64,000 nt of DNA from Sphingomonas bisphenolicum (GTDB taxonomy: Bacteria > Pseudomonadota > Alphaproteobacteria > Sphingomonadales > Sphingomonadaceae), in contig NZ_AP018817.1 of assembly GCF_024349785.1 (NCBI RefSeq), positions 775,501-839,500 on the forward strand, written 5' to 3'. Below, piece after piece: positions 1-7,900 of the stretch. Under the pieces are notes generated by a model that was not told the origin of the DNA, searched no databases, and was given only the letters and a program-made list of their open reading frames with translations. How positions within the stretch are numbered: position 1 is the stretch's first letter; each line of letters starts with the position of its first letter. Made by a program: the position numbers and the translations under genes.

Positions 1-365
1 CCCATGCCGCCGCTGTGCTGGACGCGATCGGCATCGCCTCGCTGGAATTGCGGGAGCCGGGGCCGGACGGCACCTTCGGCCGGACCGACGTGCCGCGCCA
101 GTCGCCGCTCATTCGCCGGCATTTCAAGGGGCCGCTGATCCTGAACAGCGATTATGACATCGACCGGGCGCAGGCGGATCTGGCCAGCGGCCTCGCCGAC
201 GCGATCAGCTTTGGCCGCCCGCTGATGGCCAATCCCGATCTGGTCGAACGGTTCCGCATCGGCGCCCCGCTCAACCCGACGCAGCCGATGGCGACATGGT
301 ACGGGCAGGGCGAGGCAGGCTATACCGACTATCCGACGCTGGCGCAGGAAAAGGCGGACGCCTGA
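1..365 (+). CDS. Old Yellow Enzyme family NADH:flavin oxidoreductase, C-terminal part
   Basis: Only the last ~120 codons are in the window; the gene starts upstream and is read in the frame whose codons begin at base 3. The visible part has the end of an OYE TIM barrel: the FGRPLMANPDLV segment that helps bind the FMN phosphate, followed by the family's typical C-terminal TWYGQGEAGYTDYP tail. OYE enzymes are cytoplasmic FMN proteins that reduce activated alkenes, nitro compounds or N-ethylmaleimide with NAD(P)H. A bidirectional terminator follows directly and separates it from the convergent riboflavin operon. The physiological substrate cannot be inferred. Confidence 0.9.
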   Translation, partial: HAAAVLDAIGIASLELREPGPDGTFGRTDVPRQSPLIRRHFKGPLILNSDYDIDRAQADLASGLADAISFGRPLMANPDLVERFRIGAPLNPTQPMATWYGQGEAGYTDYPTLAQEKADA

Positions 366-385
366 ACCCCGCACGCCTACCGAAG

Positions 386-420
386 AAAAAAAGGGGGCTC
401 GTTAAGGAGTCCCCTTTTTT
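386..420. terminator. Bidirectional Rho-independent terminator
   Basis: An A-tract, a stem of GGGG-g-CTC pairing with GAG-t-CCCC around a 6-nt loop, and a T-tract give a symmetric hairpin. It lies between two convergent genes (the OYE gene and ribH) and can serve both strands. Confidence 0.85.
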
Positions 421-421
421 G

Positions 422-844
422 TCACATGCCGAAGCGTTCGCGCAAGGCCAGCATGGCGATCGCCGCCTTGGCCGCTTCGCCGCCCTTGTCCTTTTCGGTC
501 GGCTTCGCGCGGGTCAGCGCCTGCGCTTCATTCTCGACCGTCAAAATGCCGTTGCCGATCGCGATCGCATCCATGCTCAGCGCCATCAGGCCGCGCGCGC
601 TTTCGTTCGACACCACTTCGAAATGATAGGTTTCGCCGCGGATCACCACGCCGATCGCGACGAAGCCGTCATAACGGCCGCTTTCCGCAGCCAGCGCGAT
701 CGCGCCGGGGATTTCCAGCGCGCCCGGCACCGTCACCACATCATATTTATGGCCTGCCTCGTCCAGCGCGGCTTTAGCGCCTTCGATCAACAGGTCGTTC
801 AGATGGTCGTAGAAGCGGGCTTCGACGATCAGGAATTTTGCCAT
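422..844 (-). CDS. ribH: 6,7-dimethyl-8-ribityllumazine synthase
   Basis: Condenses 5-amino-6-ribitylamino-uracil with dihydroxybutanone phosphate to give lumazine, the penultimate step of riboflavin synthesis; cytoplasmic and normally a large oligomer. The 140-residue protein has the usual family length. It carries the substrate-binding PGALEIP segment (about residues 40-46) and the [12 protein letters not shown] motif (65-76) with the catalytic histidine at 74. It is the last gene of the operon ribD-ribE-ribBX-ribH, 14 bp after ribBX, so it is very likely co-transcribed. Nothing is unusual in its sequence. Confidence 0.97.
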   Translation of the reverse strand: MAKFLIVEARFYDHLNDLLIEGAKAALDEAGHKYDVVTVPGALEIPGAIALAAESGRYDGFVAIGVVIRGETYHFEVVSNESARGLMALSMDAIAIGNGILTVENEAQALTRAKPTEKDKGGEAAKAAIAMLALRERFGM

Positions 845-858
845 GGCGATATATCCTT

Positions 859-2139
859 TTACAGCTCGATCGGGCGCTGGCCAACCACGGCCAGGTCATA
901 GCCGTCAAGCGCGATCAGGCTGTGATGGCTGTTGGTCAACAGGATCATGTCGTGCACGCCCAGATCCGCCAGGATCTGCGCGCCCGCGCCATAGTTGCGC
1001 AATTCATCCATGTCGCCCTGCACGATGCCGGCATTATGCTGTAGCATCCGGGTCAGCATGTCGGGTTCGTCGCCGCGCAGGATGACGATGATGCCCGCGC
1101 CTTCCTCACCGATGATTTCCATGCATCGGGGCAGCAGGCCGGCGCGCGCGCCCAGCTTGCCGAACGTGTCGCTCAGCGGCGACATCTGATGCATCCGCAC
1201 CAGCGTCGGCTTGTCGGGATCGACATGGCCCTTCTGCAGCACCAGCTGCTCGGTCTGGGTCGCCTTGTTATAGAAGCTGATCGCCTTCCAGTCGCCGCCC
1301 CAGCGGCTGTCGAAGCTGGTTTCGGCGCGCCGCTCGATCATATGGTCGTGGCGGCGGCGATAGGCGATCAGGTCGCGGATCGTGCCGATCTTCATCTTGT
1401 GTTTCTGGGCGAAGGGGATGAGGTCGTCGAGACGCGCCATCGTGCCGTCGTCCTTCATCACTTCGCAGATGACGCCCGACGGGTTGAGGCCGGCCAGCCG
1501 CGCGACGTCCACCGCCGCCTCGGTATGGCCGGTGCGCACCAGCACGCCGCCATCCTTGGCGATCAATGGGAAGACATGGCCGGGCGTGACGATATCGACC
1601 TTGCCCTTGGACCCGTCGATCGCCACGGACACGGTGCGGGCGCGGTCGGCCGCGCTGATGCCGGTCGTCACGCCTTCGCGCGCCTCGATCGACACGGTGA
1701 AGGCGGTTTCATGCCGGGTGCCGTTGTTGCGGCTCATCAGGTCCAGGCCCAGTTCCTCGGTCCGGCTCTTGGTCAGCGCCAGGCAGATGAGGCCGCGGCC
1801 GTGCGTGGCCATGAAATTGATCGCGTCGGGCGTCGCCATCTGCGCGGGGATCACCAGGTCCCCCTCATTCTCGCGATCCTCGTCGTCGACCAGGATGAAC
1901 ATGCGGCCGTTGCGGGCTTCGTTGATGATTTCTTCCGGGCTGGCGAGCGCGGTGCCGCCCTCGCGCTTGAGCAGGTAGGATTCCAGCTTGCCCAGCGTGT
2001 CGGCAGTCGGGTTCCAGTCGCTTTCGCCCAGCTTGCGCAGCGAATTGGCGTGCAGCCCGGCGGCGCGCGCCAGACCGGAACGGGACATGCCGCCGTCGGT
2101 GACGAGATTGCGGACGGTATCGATAAGGGCAGAGGACAT
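859..2139 (-). CDS. ribB: 3,4-dihydroxy-2-butanone-4-phosphate synthase with degenerate GTP cyclohydrolase II-like domain (RibBX type)
   Basis: Makes the four-carbon precursor of riboflavin from ribulose 5-phosphate. The start is the ATG at 2139, preceded by GGAAGGAG at good spacing. Residues 1-55 look like a small helix-turn-helix domain. Residues 67-265 are the DHBP synthase domain with [10 protein letters not shown] (85-94) and GHTEAAVD (204-211). Residues 280-426 are homologous to GTP cyclohydrolase II. However, the zinc-binding cysteine cluster (normally C, then RCDCG) is missing: the matching stretch around 316-340 has only one cysteine (339). The second domain is therefore probably not a cyclohydrolase, as known for RibBX proteins, and a separate ribA is expected elsewhere in the genome. 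Confidence 0.95.
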   Translation of the reverse strand: MSSALIDTVRNLVTDGGMSRSGLARAAGLHANSLRKLGESDWNPTADTLGKLESYLLKREGGTALASPEEIINEARNGRMFILVDDEDRENEGDLVIPAQMATPDAINFMATHGRGLICLALTKSRTEELGLDLMSRNNGTRHETAFTVSIEAREGVTTGISAADRARTVSVAIDGSKGKVDIVTPGHVFPLIAKDGGVLVRTGHTEAAVDVARLAGLNPSGVICEVMKDDGTMARLDDLIPFAQKHKMKIGTIRDLIAYRRRHDHMIERRAETSFDSRWGGDWKAISFYNKATQTEQLVLQKGHVDPDKPTLVRMHQMSPLSDTFGKLGARAGLLPRCMEIIGEEGAGIIVILRGDEPDMLTRMLQHNAGIVQGDMDELRNYGAGAQILADLGVHDMILLTNSHHSLIALDGYDLAVVGQRPIEL

Positions 2140-2209
2140 GGAACGACTCCTTCCCACAAGCGGGATGGCGTCGCATATCACACTGTAGTGTGATTAATTC
2201 AAGCTATAA

Positions 2210-2824
2210 TCACATGCTGCGGTTGCGAAGGCTTTGCATCCGGTCGAGATACCGCGCCAGCACGTCGATCTCCAGATTGAAGGTCCGATCCTCCGGCAGC
2301 GCATCCAGCGTGGTCGCGGCGGCGGTGTGCGGGATGATGTTCAATCCGAAATGCACGCTGCCGTCGGCCTGGTCGTCGACGCTGTTGACCGTCAGCGAAA
2401 TGCCGTCCAGCGTGATCGATCCCTTGGCGGCGAGCGCGGCGGCGAGGTCGGCGGGCGCCTTGATCGTCAGCCGGGTCGAATCGCCTTCGCGTACCGCCGA
2501 CACCAGATGGCCGATGCCGTCGACATGGCCGGTCACGATATGCCCGCCCAGTTCGTCACCGACCTTGAGCGCTCGTTCCAGATTCAGCCGGCCGCCCTCG
2601 TCCCACAGGCCGGGCGCGGTGCGCGCGACCGTTTCGGCCGACAGGTCCACCGCGAACCAGTCCACACCCTTTTCCACCACCGTCAGGCAGGCACCCGAAC
2701 AGGCGATCGACGCGCCGATGGCGACGCCGTCCATATCATAGGCGCTGCCGATGACGAGTCGCAGGTCGCCGCGCTGTTCATGGCTGCGGATGGTCCCGAT
2801 GTCGGTGATGATGCCGGTGAACAT
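2210..2824 (-). CDS. ribE: Riboflavin synthase, alpha subunit
   Basis: Dismutates two lumazine molecules to riboflavin, the last step of the pathway. The 204-residue protein shows the two tandem lumazine-binding beta-barrel repeats: the first begins with the conserved N-terminus MFTGII and contains CLTVV (46-50), the second begins near residue 94 with GHIVTGHVDG and contains GISLTVN. The start at 2824 is fixed by the invariant MFTGII; the longer open frame upstream runs into a palindromic repeat. It sits between ribD and ribBX on the same strand. Confidence 0.97.
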   Translation of the reverse strand: MFTGIITDIGTIRSHEQRGDLRLVIGSAYDMDGVAIGASIACSGACLTVVEKGVDWFAVDLSAETVARTAPGLWDEGGRLNLERALKVGDELGGHIVTGHVDGIGHLVSAVREGDSTRLTIKAPADLAAALAAKGSITLDGISLTVNSVDDQADGSVHFGLNIIPHTAAATTLDALPEDRTFNLEIDVLARYLDRMQSLRNRSM

Positions 2825-2843
2825 GTTGCCCCAATCCAATCTT

Positions 2844-2939
2844 CCGTTCGCCCTGAGCGAAGTCGAAGGGTGCGGCCGACCATGGGAGGCCACTTCGCTT
2901 CGCTCAGTGATAGGCTTCGACTTCGCTCAGCCCGAACGG
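2844..2939. repeat. REP-like palindromic intergenic repeat
   Basis: Two 25-bp arms (2844-2868 and 2915-2939) are inverted copies that differ at two positions; both contain the CTGAGCGAAGTCGAAG core common in intergenic repeats of alphaproteobacteria. The repeat sits between ribE and ribD inside the operon, so it would be in the transcript and could fold into a stable stem. Confidence 0.75.
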
Positions 2940-2956
2940 GTGAGTTTGGGGCTGAT

Positions 2957-3910
2957 CTAAGCGCTCCGAACCGCCTCGTAAACCTCCAGCCGATCGACCC
3001 CCAGCGCACGGCTGTCGGTCATGCGCCAGCGGCCATGCGCATCGGCCAGATCGAACAGCCCGATGTCGCCGATCCCGGCCAGCCCCGACCCGATGACGAT
3101 CGGCGCGCGATAGAGCAGCAGCCGGTCGACCAGCCCGGCGCGCAGGAAGGCGGCGGCCGTCTCCGCCCCGCCCTCCACCAGCAGATGATCGACCCGCTCC
3201 AGCGCCGCAATCTCCTCCGGCGCGCCGATCCGCGTCCAGCCATCCGGCGCATCGCCCCGGCTCATCAGCACGCGGCGCGGCGACCGCGCTTCCAGCCCCG
3301 CCAGCCGTACGTCCAGCTTCGGGGCATCCGCCCTTAAGGTGCCGCCGCCCACCAATATGGCGTCATGCCGCGCCCGCTCCATATGGGCATGGGCGCGCGC
3401 GTCCGGCCCGGTGATCCATCGGCTCGATCCGTCCGCCAGCGCGATTCGCCCGTCGAGCGAGAGGCCGAGCTTCAGCGTAACATGCGGCCGCCCCAGCGTC
3501 TGGCGCAGCACGAAACCGGCCATGGCGCGCGCGGCGTCGTCCGCCATCAGGCCCATCTCCACCTTGACGCCCCGGTCGCGCAGCCAGGCCGCACCCTGTC
3601 CGTCGGTGCGCGGATCGGGATCGCGCAGGGCGATTACCATGCGGGCGATGCCGGCGCGCGCCATCAGGTCGGCGCAGCGCGGCCCACGCGGAGACAGATG
3701 AAAACACGGCTCCAGCGTCACATAGGCGGTCGCGCCGGCGGCCCGGTCCATCGCCTGGTCCAGCGCCTGCGCCTCGGCATGGGGGCGGCCGCCCTTCTGG
3801 GTCCAGCCGCGCCCCACGATCCTGTCATCGTGGACGATCAGACAGCCGACATTGGGATTGGGGGTGGAAAGGCCGCGCCCGCGCCCCGACAGAGCGATGG
3901 CGGCGCTCAT
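2957..3910 (-). CDS. ribD: Bifunctional diaminohydroxyphosphoribosylaminopyrimidine deaminase / 5-amino-6-(5-phosphoribosylamino)uracil reductase
   Basis: Catalyses the second and third steps of riboflavin synthesis from GTP. The N-terminal deaminase domain has the zinc site HAEA (44-47), PCFH (68-71) and C79. The C-terminal reductase domain begins near residue 135 with the TLKLGLSLDGRIA segment and ends with LLVEGGAETAAAF. The ATG at 3910 is used here. Conserved-looking residues (TPAQDRRY) precede it in frame with no ATG, GTG or TTG nearby, so the true N-terminus may be about ten residues longer with an unusual start. It follows the membrane-protein gene ending at 3961 by about 50 bp. Confidence 0.94.
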   Translation of the reverse strand: MSAAIALSGRGRGLSTPNPNVGCLIVHDDRIVGRGWTQKGGRPHAEAQALDQAMDRAAGATAYVTLEPCFHLSPRGPRCADLMARAGIARMVIALRDPDPRTDGQGAAWLRDRGVKVEMGLMADDAARAMAGFVLRQTLGRPHVTLKLGLSLDGRIALADGSSRWITGPDARAHAHMERARHDAILVGGGTLRADAPKLDVRLAGLEARSPRRVLMSRGDAPDGWTRIGAPEEIAALERVDHLLVEGGAETAAAFLRAGLVDRLLLYRAPIVIGSGLAGIGDIGLFDLADAHGRWRMTDSRALGVDRLEVYEAVRSA

Positions 3911-3960
3911 ATAGCGCCGATCCTGAGCGGGCGTTACCTGTGGGTGTGGGGACGCGTCGT

Positions 3961-4428
3961 TCAGGGCCGGGCGGCTCCCGCCGGCGCAACGATCGGCGTC
4001 TTCTCGGTCGCTTCGGCCTTGGCCAGTCGCTCGTCCAGCAGCGCGTCGATCTGCTTGACCGCTTCCTTCCGGCGGGCGGTGTTGCGGGCTTCCTCGTCGC
4101 GCCATTCAATGCCGAAGGCGTCGGCGAAGCCCTGCATCTTCTTCTGCTGCTTCTGCAGCGCGGCCTCCCGCTTGGCGAAGTCGATCTTCTGCTGCAGGAT
4201 GATCGCGGCGTCGGACCGGTTCGCGTCCCAGCTCTGGACATAGATGATCTTGTTGCGCGTCGGCATCGTGTTGGTGTTCGCATCGACCACGAACGTCCAG
4301 ATGATGACATAGGTCAGCGCAACGGACACGCCCAGCAACGGCCATTTATGCTGCCGCTGCTGCTTGAAATAGCCCCAGAAATCGCCAAGCGCATTTTTGG
4401 GGGAAACGGGACGGGGAAAGATCGCCAT
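3961..4428 (-). CDS. Single-pass inner-membrane protein of unknown function
   Basis: 155 residues from an ATG at 4428 with AAGGGCGG just upstream. One hydrophobic segment (about residues 30-48) follows a basic N-terminus. The rest is a charged helical stretch rich in K, Q, E and A (85-150) that could form a coiled coil, and the chain ends in an Ala/Pro-rich tail. No enzyme motif is seen. It lies directly upstream of ribD on the same strand and may be the first gene of that transcript. Conserved hypothetical; function not inferred. Confidence 0.75.
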   Translation of the reverse strand: MAIFPRPVSPKNALGDFWGYFKQQRQHKWPLLGVSVALTYVIIWTFVVDANTNTMPTRNKIIYVQSWDANRSDAAIILQQKIDFAKREAALQKQQKKMQGFADAFGIEWRDEEARNTARRKEAVKQIDALLDERLAKAEATEKTPIVAPAGAARP

Positions 4429-4521
4429 GCCGCCCTTATAGGACAGGGCGGGCGCAGATGCAAAATGGTCCATGATGCGTCCCTTCATTGAGCGGAGAAG
4501 CGTAATGTCGAGAGGTCGCTT

Positions 4522-4890
4522 TCAGCAGAAATCGACGGTCATAAGCGTGGGGTGTGCGGATTTGCGCGCGATCTGGTTTGCCTGATCCCGGTCGATCCGG
4601 GAAAAGGCGGTGATCGTCACAAGCTTGACACCGCGTCCTTTTCGCTGGCCGGTGCCAGCGATCCGCCACAGCGACAGGCCGCATCTACCTTGCGCGCCCG
4701 CCTGCCAACTTTTCCTTGCGAAGTTCCGATAAGTATCCGGCCCATCCTCGACCATAGCCCAGTCCGTGAACCGGGCATCGGCCGAGAAGACGCCGACGCG
4801 GCCGACTTGCGCCAGATAGCCACTGACCGGCACCGTGGACGTTCCACAGCCTGCCACGGCGCAGGAAAGGGGAAGAAGAAGGTAGCGCAT
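4522..4890 (-). CDS. Small putative lipoprotein, function unknown
   Basis: 122 residues from ATG 4890, which has AAAGGGGAAG immediately upstream; an in-frame ATG at 4920 has no such site. The N-terminus is a lipoprotein signal peptide with the lipobox VAGC and lipidated cysteine at residue 15. The mature part is short, has a few basic clusters and no recognisable domain. It is transcribed toward the riboflavin genes with about 90 bp between, so it could be an independent unit. Confidence 0.7.
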   Translation of the reverse strand: MRYLLLPLSCAVAGCGTSTVPVSGYLAQVGRVGVFSADARFTDWAMVEDGPDTYRNFARKSWQAGAQGRCGLSLWRIAGTGQRKGRGVKLVTITAFSRIDRDQANQIARKSAHPTLMTVDFC

Positions 4891-4950
4891 ATCTTCCCCT
4901 TTACGGTACTGGCCCATCACCAGCTATGGGCTTATCGCGGCGGCCTTCCC

Positions 4951-5664
4951 CTATCGCTCCGTCAGGGTGAACCGCACCGTCAATATCTTGGTCGAACCGA
5001 TCGCCACGCCGTCGCGGGTCGCGGGGCGGAAGCGCCATTTGCGCAGGGCGTGGCGCTGGGTCGCCACCCAGAAGCTCTCGTCCGTGGCGGAGACTTTCTC
5101 GATCGCGGTGACGCGGCCCTCGGGGCTGATGGTGACGCGCACCGTCACTGTGCCTTCCAGCCCTTGCCGGATCATCGCGCCGGGATAGTCGGGCTGGAAC
5201 GCGCCCATTGCGCGGGGATCGATCGCCGGTTCGGTCAGCACCGGCGGGCGGGGTGGATCGATCGGAGGCAGGATGATCGGCTTGACCGGATCGAGCCCGC
5301 TGTCGGTGCTGCCGATAACCACCGGATCGCCCTTAGGCAGGATGATTTCGGGATCGGTGGCGGTGGGCCGTTGCGGCTGGGGCTGGGTCGGAAGCTTGGC
5401 ATCGACCTGCGATTCCGGCGTCTGTTCGGGTGGCGGGGGATCTTCCGTCACCGGATAGGTGATGATCGGTGGCGTGGGCGTGACGAACTGGATCACCTCC
5501 TTGGGAATCAACAGGAAGGCGCCGATCAGCAGCGCATGGACCGCCACCGTGCCGCCCAATCCCAGCGGCGATTTGCGCCCGGCGCCATAGCGCGATGGCC
5601 CGCCCGCGTCCGTCGTCCGATTCGCTATAGTCTGTCCCATTGCCGATAGGGTCATGAGTCGCAT
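4951..5664 (-). CDS. tonB: Energy transducer TonB
   Basis: Couples the proton-motive force (through ExbB/ExbD) to TonB-dependent outer-membrane receptors. From ATG 5664 (GAGGAG seven bases upstream; a longer start at 5688 has no spaced SD) the protein has 237 residues: a cytoplasmic tail, one transmembrane anchor (about 35-53), a proline-rich periplasmic spacer (about 60-147) and the TonB C-terminal domain with YPGAMIRQGLEGTVTVRV and a WRFRPATRDG strand. exbBD are not adjacent. The divergent spacer to the EF-hand gene carries palindromic operator-like repeats. Confidence 0.93.
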   Translation of the reverse strand: MRLMTLSAMGQTIANRTTDAGGPSRYGAGRKSPLGLGGTVAVHALLIGAFLLIPKEVIQFVTPTPPIITYPVTEDPPPPEQTPESQVDAKLPTQPQPQRPTATDPEIILPKGDPVVIGSTDSGLDPVKPIILPPIDPPRPPVLTEPAIDPRAMGAFQPDYPGAMIRQGLEGTVTVRVTISPEGRVTAIEKVSATDESFWVATQRHALRKWRFRPATRDGVAIGSTKILTVRFTLTER

Positions 5665-5737
5665 CGTCTCGCTCCTCGTCTGTCGCATCCTCTCGCCGAT
5701 GCCGGCTCTTCTTGCCCGAACCAGTCTTCGTCGATGA

Positions 5738-5805
5738 CATGATACAACATCATTTAATGATATGTTGCAACATCATTTTTTACGGTCTGCAACATTGCCG
5801 CTGCA
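5738..5805. promoter_or_regulatory. AT-rich operator-like region between tonB and the EF-hand gene
   Basis: The 205-bp divergent spacer contains a perfect 12-bp palindrome ATGTTGCAACAT (5762-5773). It is flanked by an AACATCATT / AATGATaTGTT inverted pair, and CAACATCATT is repeated directly. This clustering of one motif in an AT-rich island is typical of a repressor site, though the regulator is unknown. Confidence 0.5.
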
Positions 5806-5869
5806 TCGCGACATATGGCGGCAAAGCGCAGGTGCGAGGAGAAGGGGAATCCCGCTTCCAGGAGCCTCC

Positions 5870-6454
5870 ATGCCTTTGCGTCATTGCCTTTCTACTGTCT
5901 CGCTCGCTGTCTCGCTTCTGGCCTCTGCGCCGCTTCCGGCGCAGCCGCCCGCTGCTCCCGAAACCGGTCCCTGGGCCGCCGATGCCGATGGCGACGGCCG
6001 GATCACCCGCGACGAGATGCGCGCCTATATGGAGCGCCGCTTCGGCCTGATGGACCAGGACAGCGACGGGCTGGTGCCGGTTCAGGCGATGCAGCGGATG
6101 TTGGGCCATGAGCGGCAGGCGCGCGCCCCTGCAGAGGACAGCACCGGGAAAGAAGGCGGGTCCGGCAAGAGGCATGGCGGTCCCGGTGGTGGTCGAGAAG
6201 GCCCTGGTGGCGCAGGCGGTCCGCCGCCCGGTGGCCGTCCGCCTCGCGGCGATCGCGCCGATGCGGCACCGCCGCCGCCAGGCCGCGCCATGCCCTGGCC
6301 CGAGGACAGCAATGACGATGGCCAGATCGATCGCGCCGAATTTCTCGCCCCCGCGCTTGCCCTGTTCGCCGATCAGGACCGCAGCGGCGATGGCGTGCTG
6401 ACTGCAGACGAACTGCCCCCGCCGCCCGGTAGCGAGGCGCGTCGCGAAGACTGA
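5870..6454 (+). CDS. Secreted EF-hand calcium-binding protein
   Basis: 194 residues from ATG 5870, with AGGAG five bases upstream. A signal peptide (cleavage around residues 24-25) indicates periplasmic or secreted location. Four EF-hand-type loops are visible: DADGDGRITRDE (38-49), DQDSDGLVP (62-70), DSNDDGQIDRAE (146-157) and DRSGDGVLTADE (170-181). They form two pairs separated by a long Gly/Pro-rich linker (90-140). The second loop is incomplete. The role is unknown, but calcium sensing or buffering outside the cytoplasm fits the family. Divergent from tonB. Confidence 0.9.
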   Translation: MPLRHCLSTVSLAVSLLASAPLPAQPPAAPETGPWAADADGDGRITRDEMRAYMERRFGLMDQDSDGLVPVQAMQRMLGHERQARAPAEDSTGKEGGSGKRHGGPGGGREGPGGAGGPPPGGRPPRGDRADAAPPPPGRAMPWPEDSNDDGQIDRAEFLAPALALFADQDRSGDGVLTADELPPPPGSEARRED

Positions 6455-6578
6455 GTTTACCAGTCAGGAATCGGCCGCCTCTCTCTCCTCTGCGCGGCCG
6501 GTTCCGCCGGGGCGTGTCGTTTGGCCCGACGCGCCCCGGCACATCGGCCGAAGCGCATGCCAGGACGGTACGGCCCTC

Positions 6579-7844
6579 CTAAAAAAACCGATCGACCGTA
6601 TGGATCGCCAGGCCGACCAGCCCGCCGACCAGCGTGCCGTTGACGCGGATATATTGCAGGTCGCGCCCGACCGCATTTTCCAGCCGGCTGGTGACCGTGC
6701 CCGCATCCCATCCGCGCACCGTGTCGCTGACCAGCCGCACGATCGCATCGCCATAGGTGGCGGTCGCGCCGACCGCGGCGCGACGTACGAAGCGGTTGAT
6801 GACCAGCCGCAACCGCGCTTCCTGCTGCAACGTGCCGCCGAGCTGGCGCAGGGCTTCGCCCAGTCGCCCTGCCATCGCCTTGCCCGGATCGCGCACCGCG
6901 CGCAGCAGGCCGGCGCGCGCCTGTTCCCACATCCCCTCGATCCAGCGCTGCATCGCCGGATTATCGACGATCTCGTCGCGGATCTTGGCGACCTTGGCCT
7001 GCATCTCCAGGTCGAACTGCAGGTCGAAGGCCAGCTTGGCCATGCCTTCTTCCGCCTTCAGGCGCAGGCTGTGGCCCGGATCGGCGGCCATCTCCGCCAG
7101 CATCTTGCGCAGGCCCGACAGGATGGCGTTGGCCAGATTCTCGTCCAGACCGGTCCAGCGCAGCACCTTGCCCGCCCGTTCCTGCACCATCTGGCGGATC
7201 AGATGCTCGTTCGCTTCCAGCGTGCGGTCGGCCCAATGGATGATACCGTCCATCACCGGGGCGTGGCGACCGTCGCGCATCGCCGCCTCGATCGCCTGCC
7301 CCGCCAGCGGGCCGACGTTGATCGCGCGCAGCCGCTGGCCGATCGCGCCCTTGACCATGCCGCCCAGCCGTTCCTGGTCCAGCGCTTCCAATATGTCGGC
7401 GATCAGGCGCGATGCACCCTCGCGCAATCGCCCGTCGCCTTCGGACGGACTGGCCAGGAAGCGGCCGGCGGCGGCGGCGACGTCCATGCCGCGCATCCGC
7501 CGCGCGACGACGGCGGGGGTCAGGAAATTGTCGCGCAGGAACAGGGCCAGCGTGTCGCCGATCCGGTCCTTGTTGCGCGGGATGATGGCGGTATGCGGGA
7601 TGGGCAGGCCCATCGGGTGCCGGAACAGGGCGGTGACCGCAAACCAGTCGGCCAGCCCGCCGACCATCGCCGCCTCGGCAAAGGCCTGGACGAAGCCGAT
7701 GGCGGGGTGGAGGTGGATGGTGGCGCGCGCGGTGATGAACACCACCGCCATCGCCACCAGCATCCCCGTCGCCACCAGCCGCATCCGCCGCGCGGGGTGC
7801 GGTGCGAATTCGCCTCTGGGCCGGGGGATGCGAAGCAGCGTCAT
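6579..7844 (-). CDS. DUF445 family inner-membrane protein
   Basis: 421 residues matching the DUF445 (YjiN-like) family. An N-terminal hydrophobic segment (about 21-43) is followed by the family signature AEAAMVGGLADWFAVTALF and RHPMG..PHTAIIPRNKDRIG, then a long helical region and a C-terminal hydrophobic segment (GTLVGGLVGLAIHTVDRFF). DUF445 proteins are membrane proteins of unknown biochemical role. It is transcribed in the same direction as the RND operon, whose permease gene ends 56 bp upstream of its start; no functional link is known. Confidence 0.92.
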   Translation of the reverse strand: MTLLRIPRPRGEFAPHPARRMRLVATGMLVAMAVVFITARATIHLHPAIGFVQAFAEAAMVGGLADWFAVTALFRHPMGLPIPHTAIIPRNKDRIGDTLALFLRDNFLTPAVVARRMRGMDVAAAAGRFLASPSEGDGRLREGASRLIADILEALDQERLGGMVKGAIGQRLRAINVGPLAGQAIEAAMRDGRHAPVMDGIIHWADRTLEANEHLIRQMVQERAGKVLRWTGLDENLANAILSGLRKMLAEMAADPGHSLRLKAEEGMAKLAFDLQFDLEMQAKVAKIRDEIVDNPAMQRWIEGMWEQARAGLLRAVRDPGKAMAGRLGEALRQLGGTLQQEARLRLVINRFVRRAAVGATATYGDAIVRLVSDTVRGWDAGTVTSRLENAVGRDLQYIRVNGTLVGGLVGLAIHTVDRFF

Positions 7845-7900
7845 GGCCGTCCAACGGTTACGCCGCCGTTTCGTTCAGGCAAAGCCTTCTTTTACCGGCC

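Noticed and set aside
2140-2209. FMN riboswitch before ribBX
   Set aside because: The spacer is only 70 bp, too short for an FMN aptamer, and no conserved aptamer core is seen.
2234-3337. Plus-strand 367-codon frame across ribE and ribD
   Set aside because: Antisense shadow typical of GC-rich DNA; ribE and ribD on the other strand are unambiguous.
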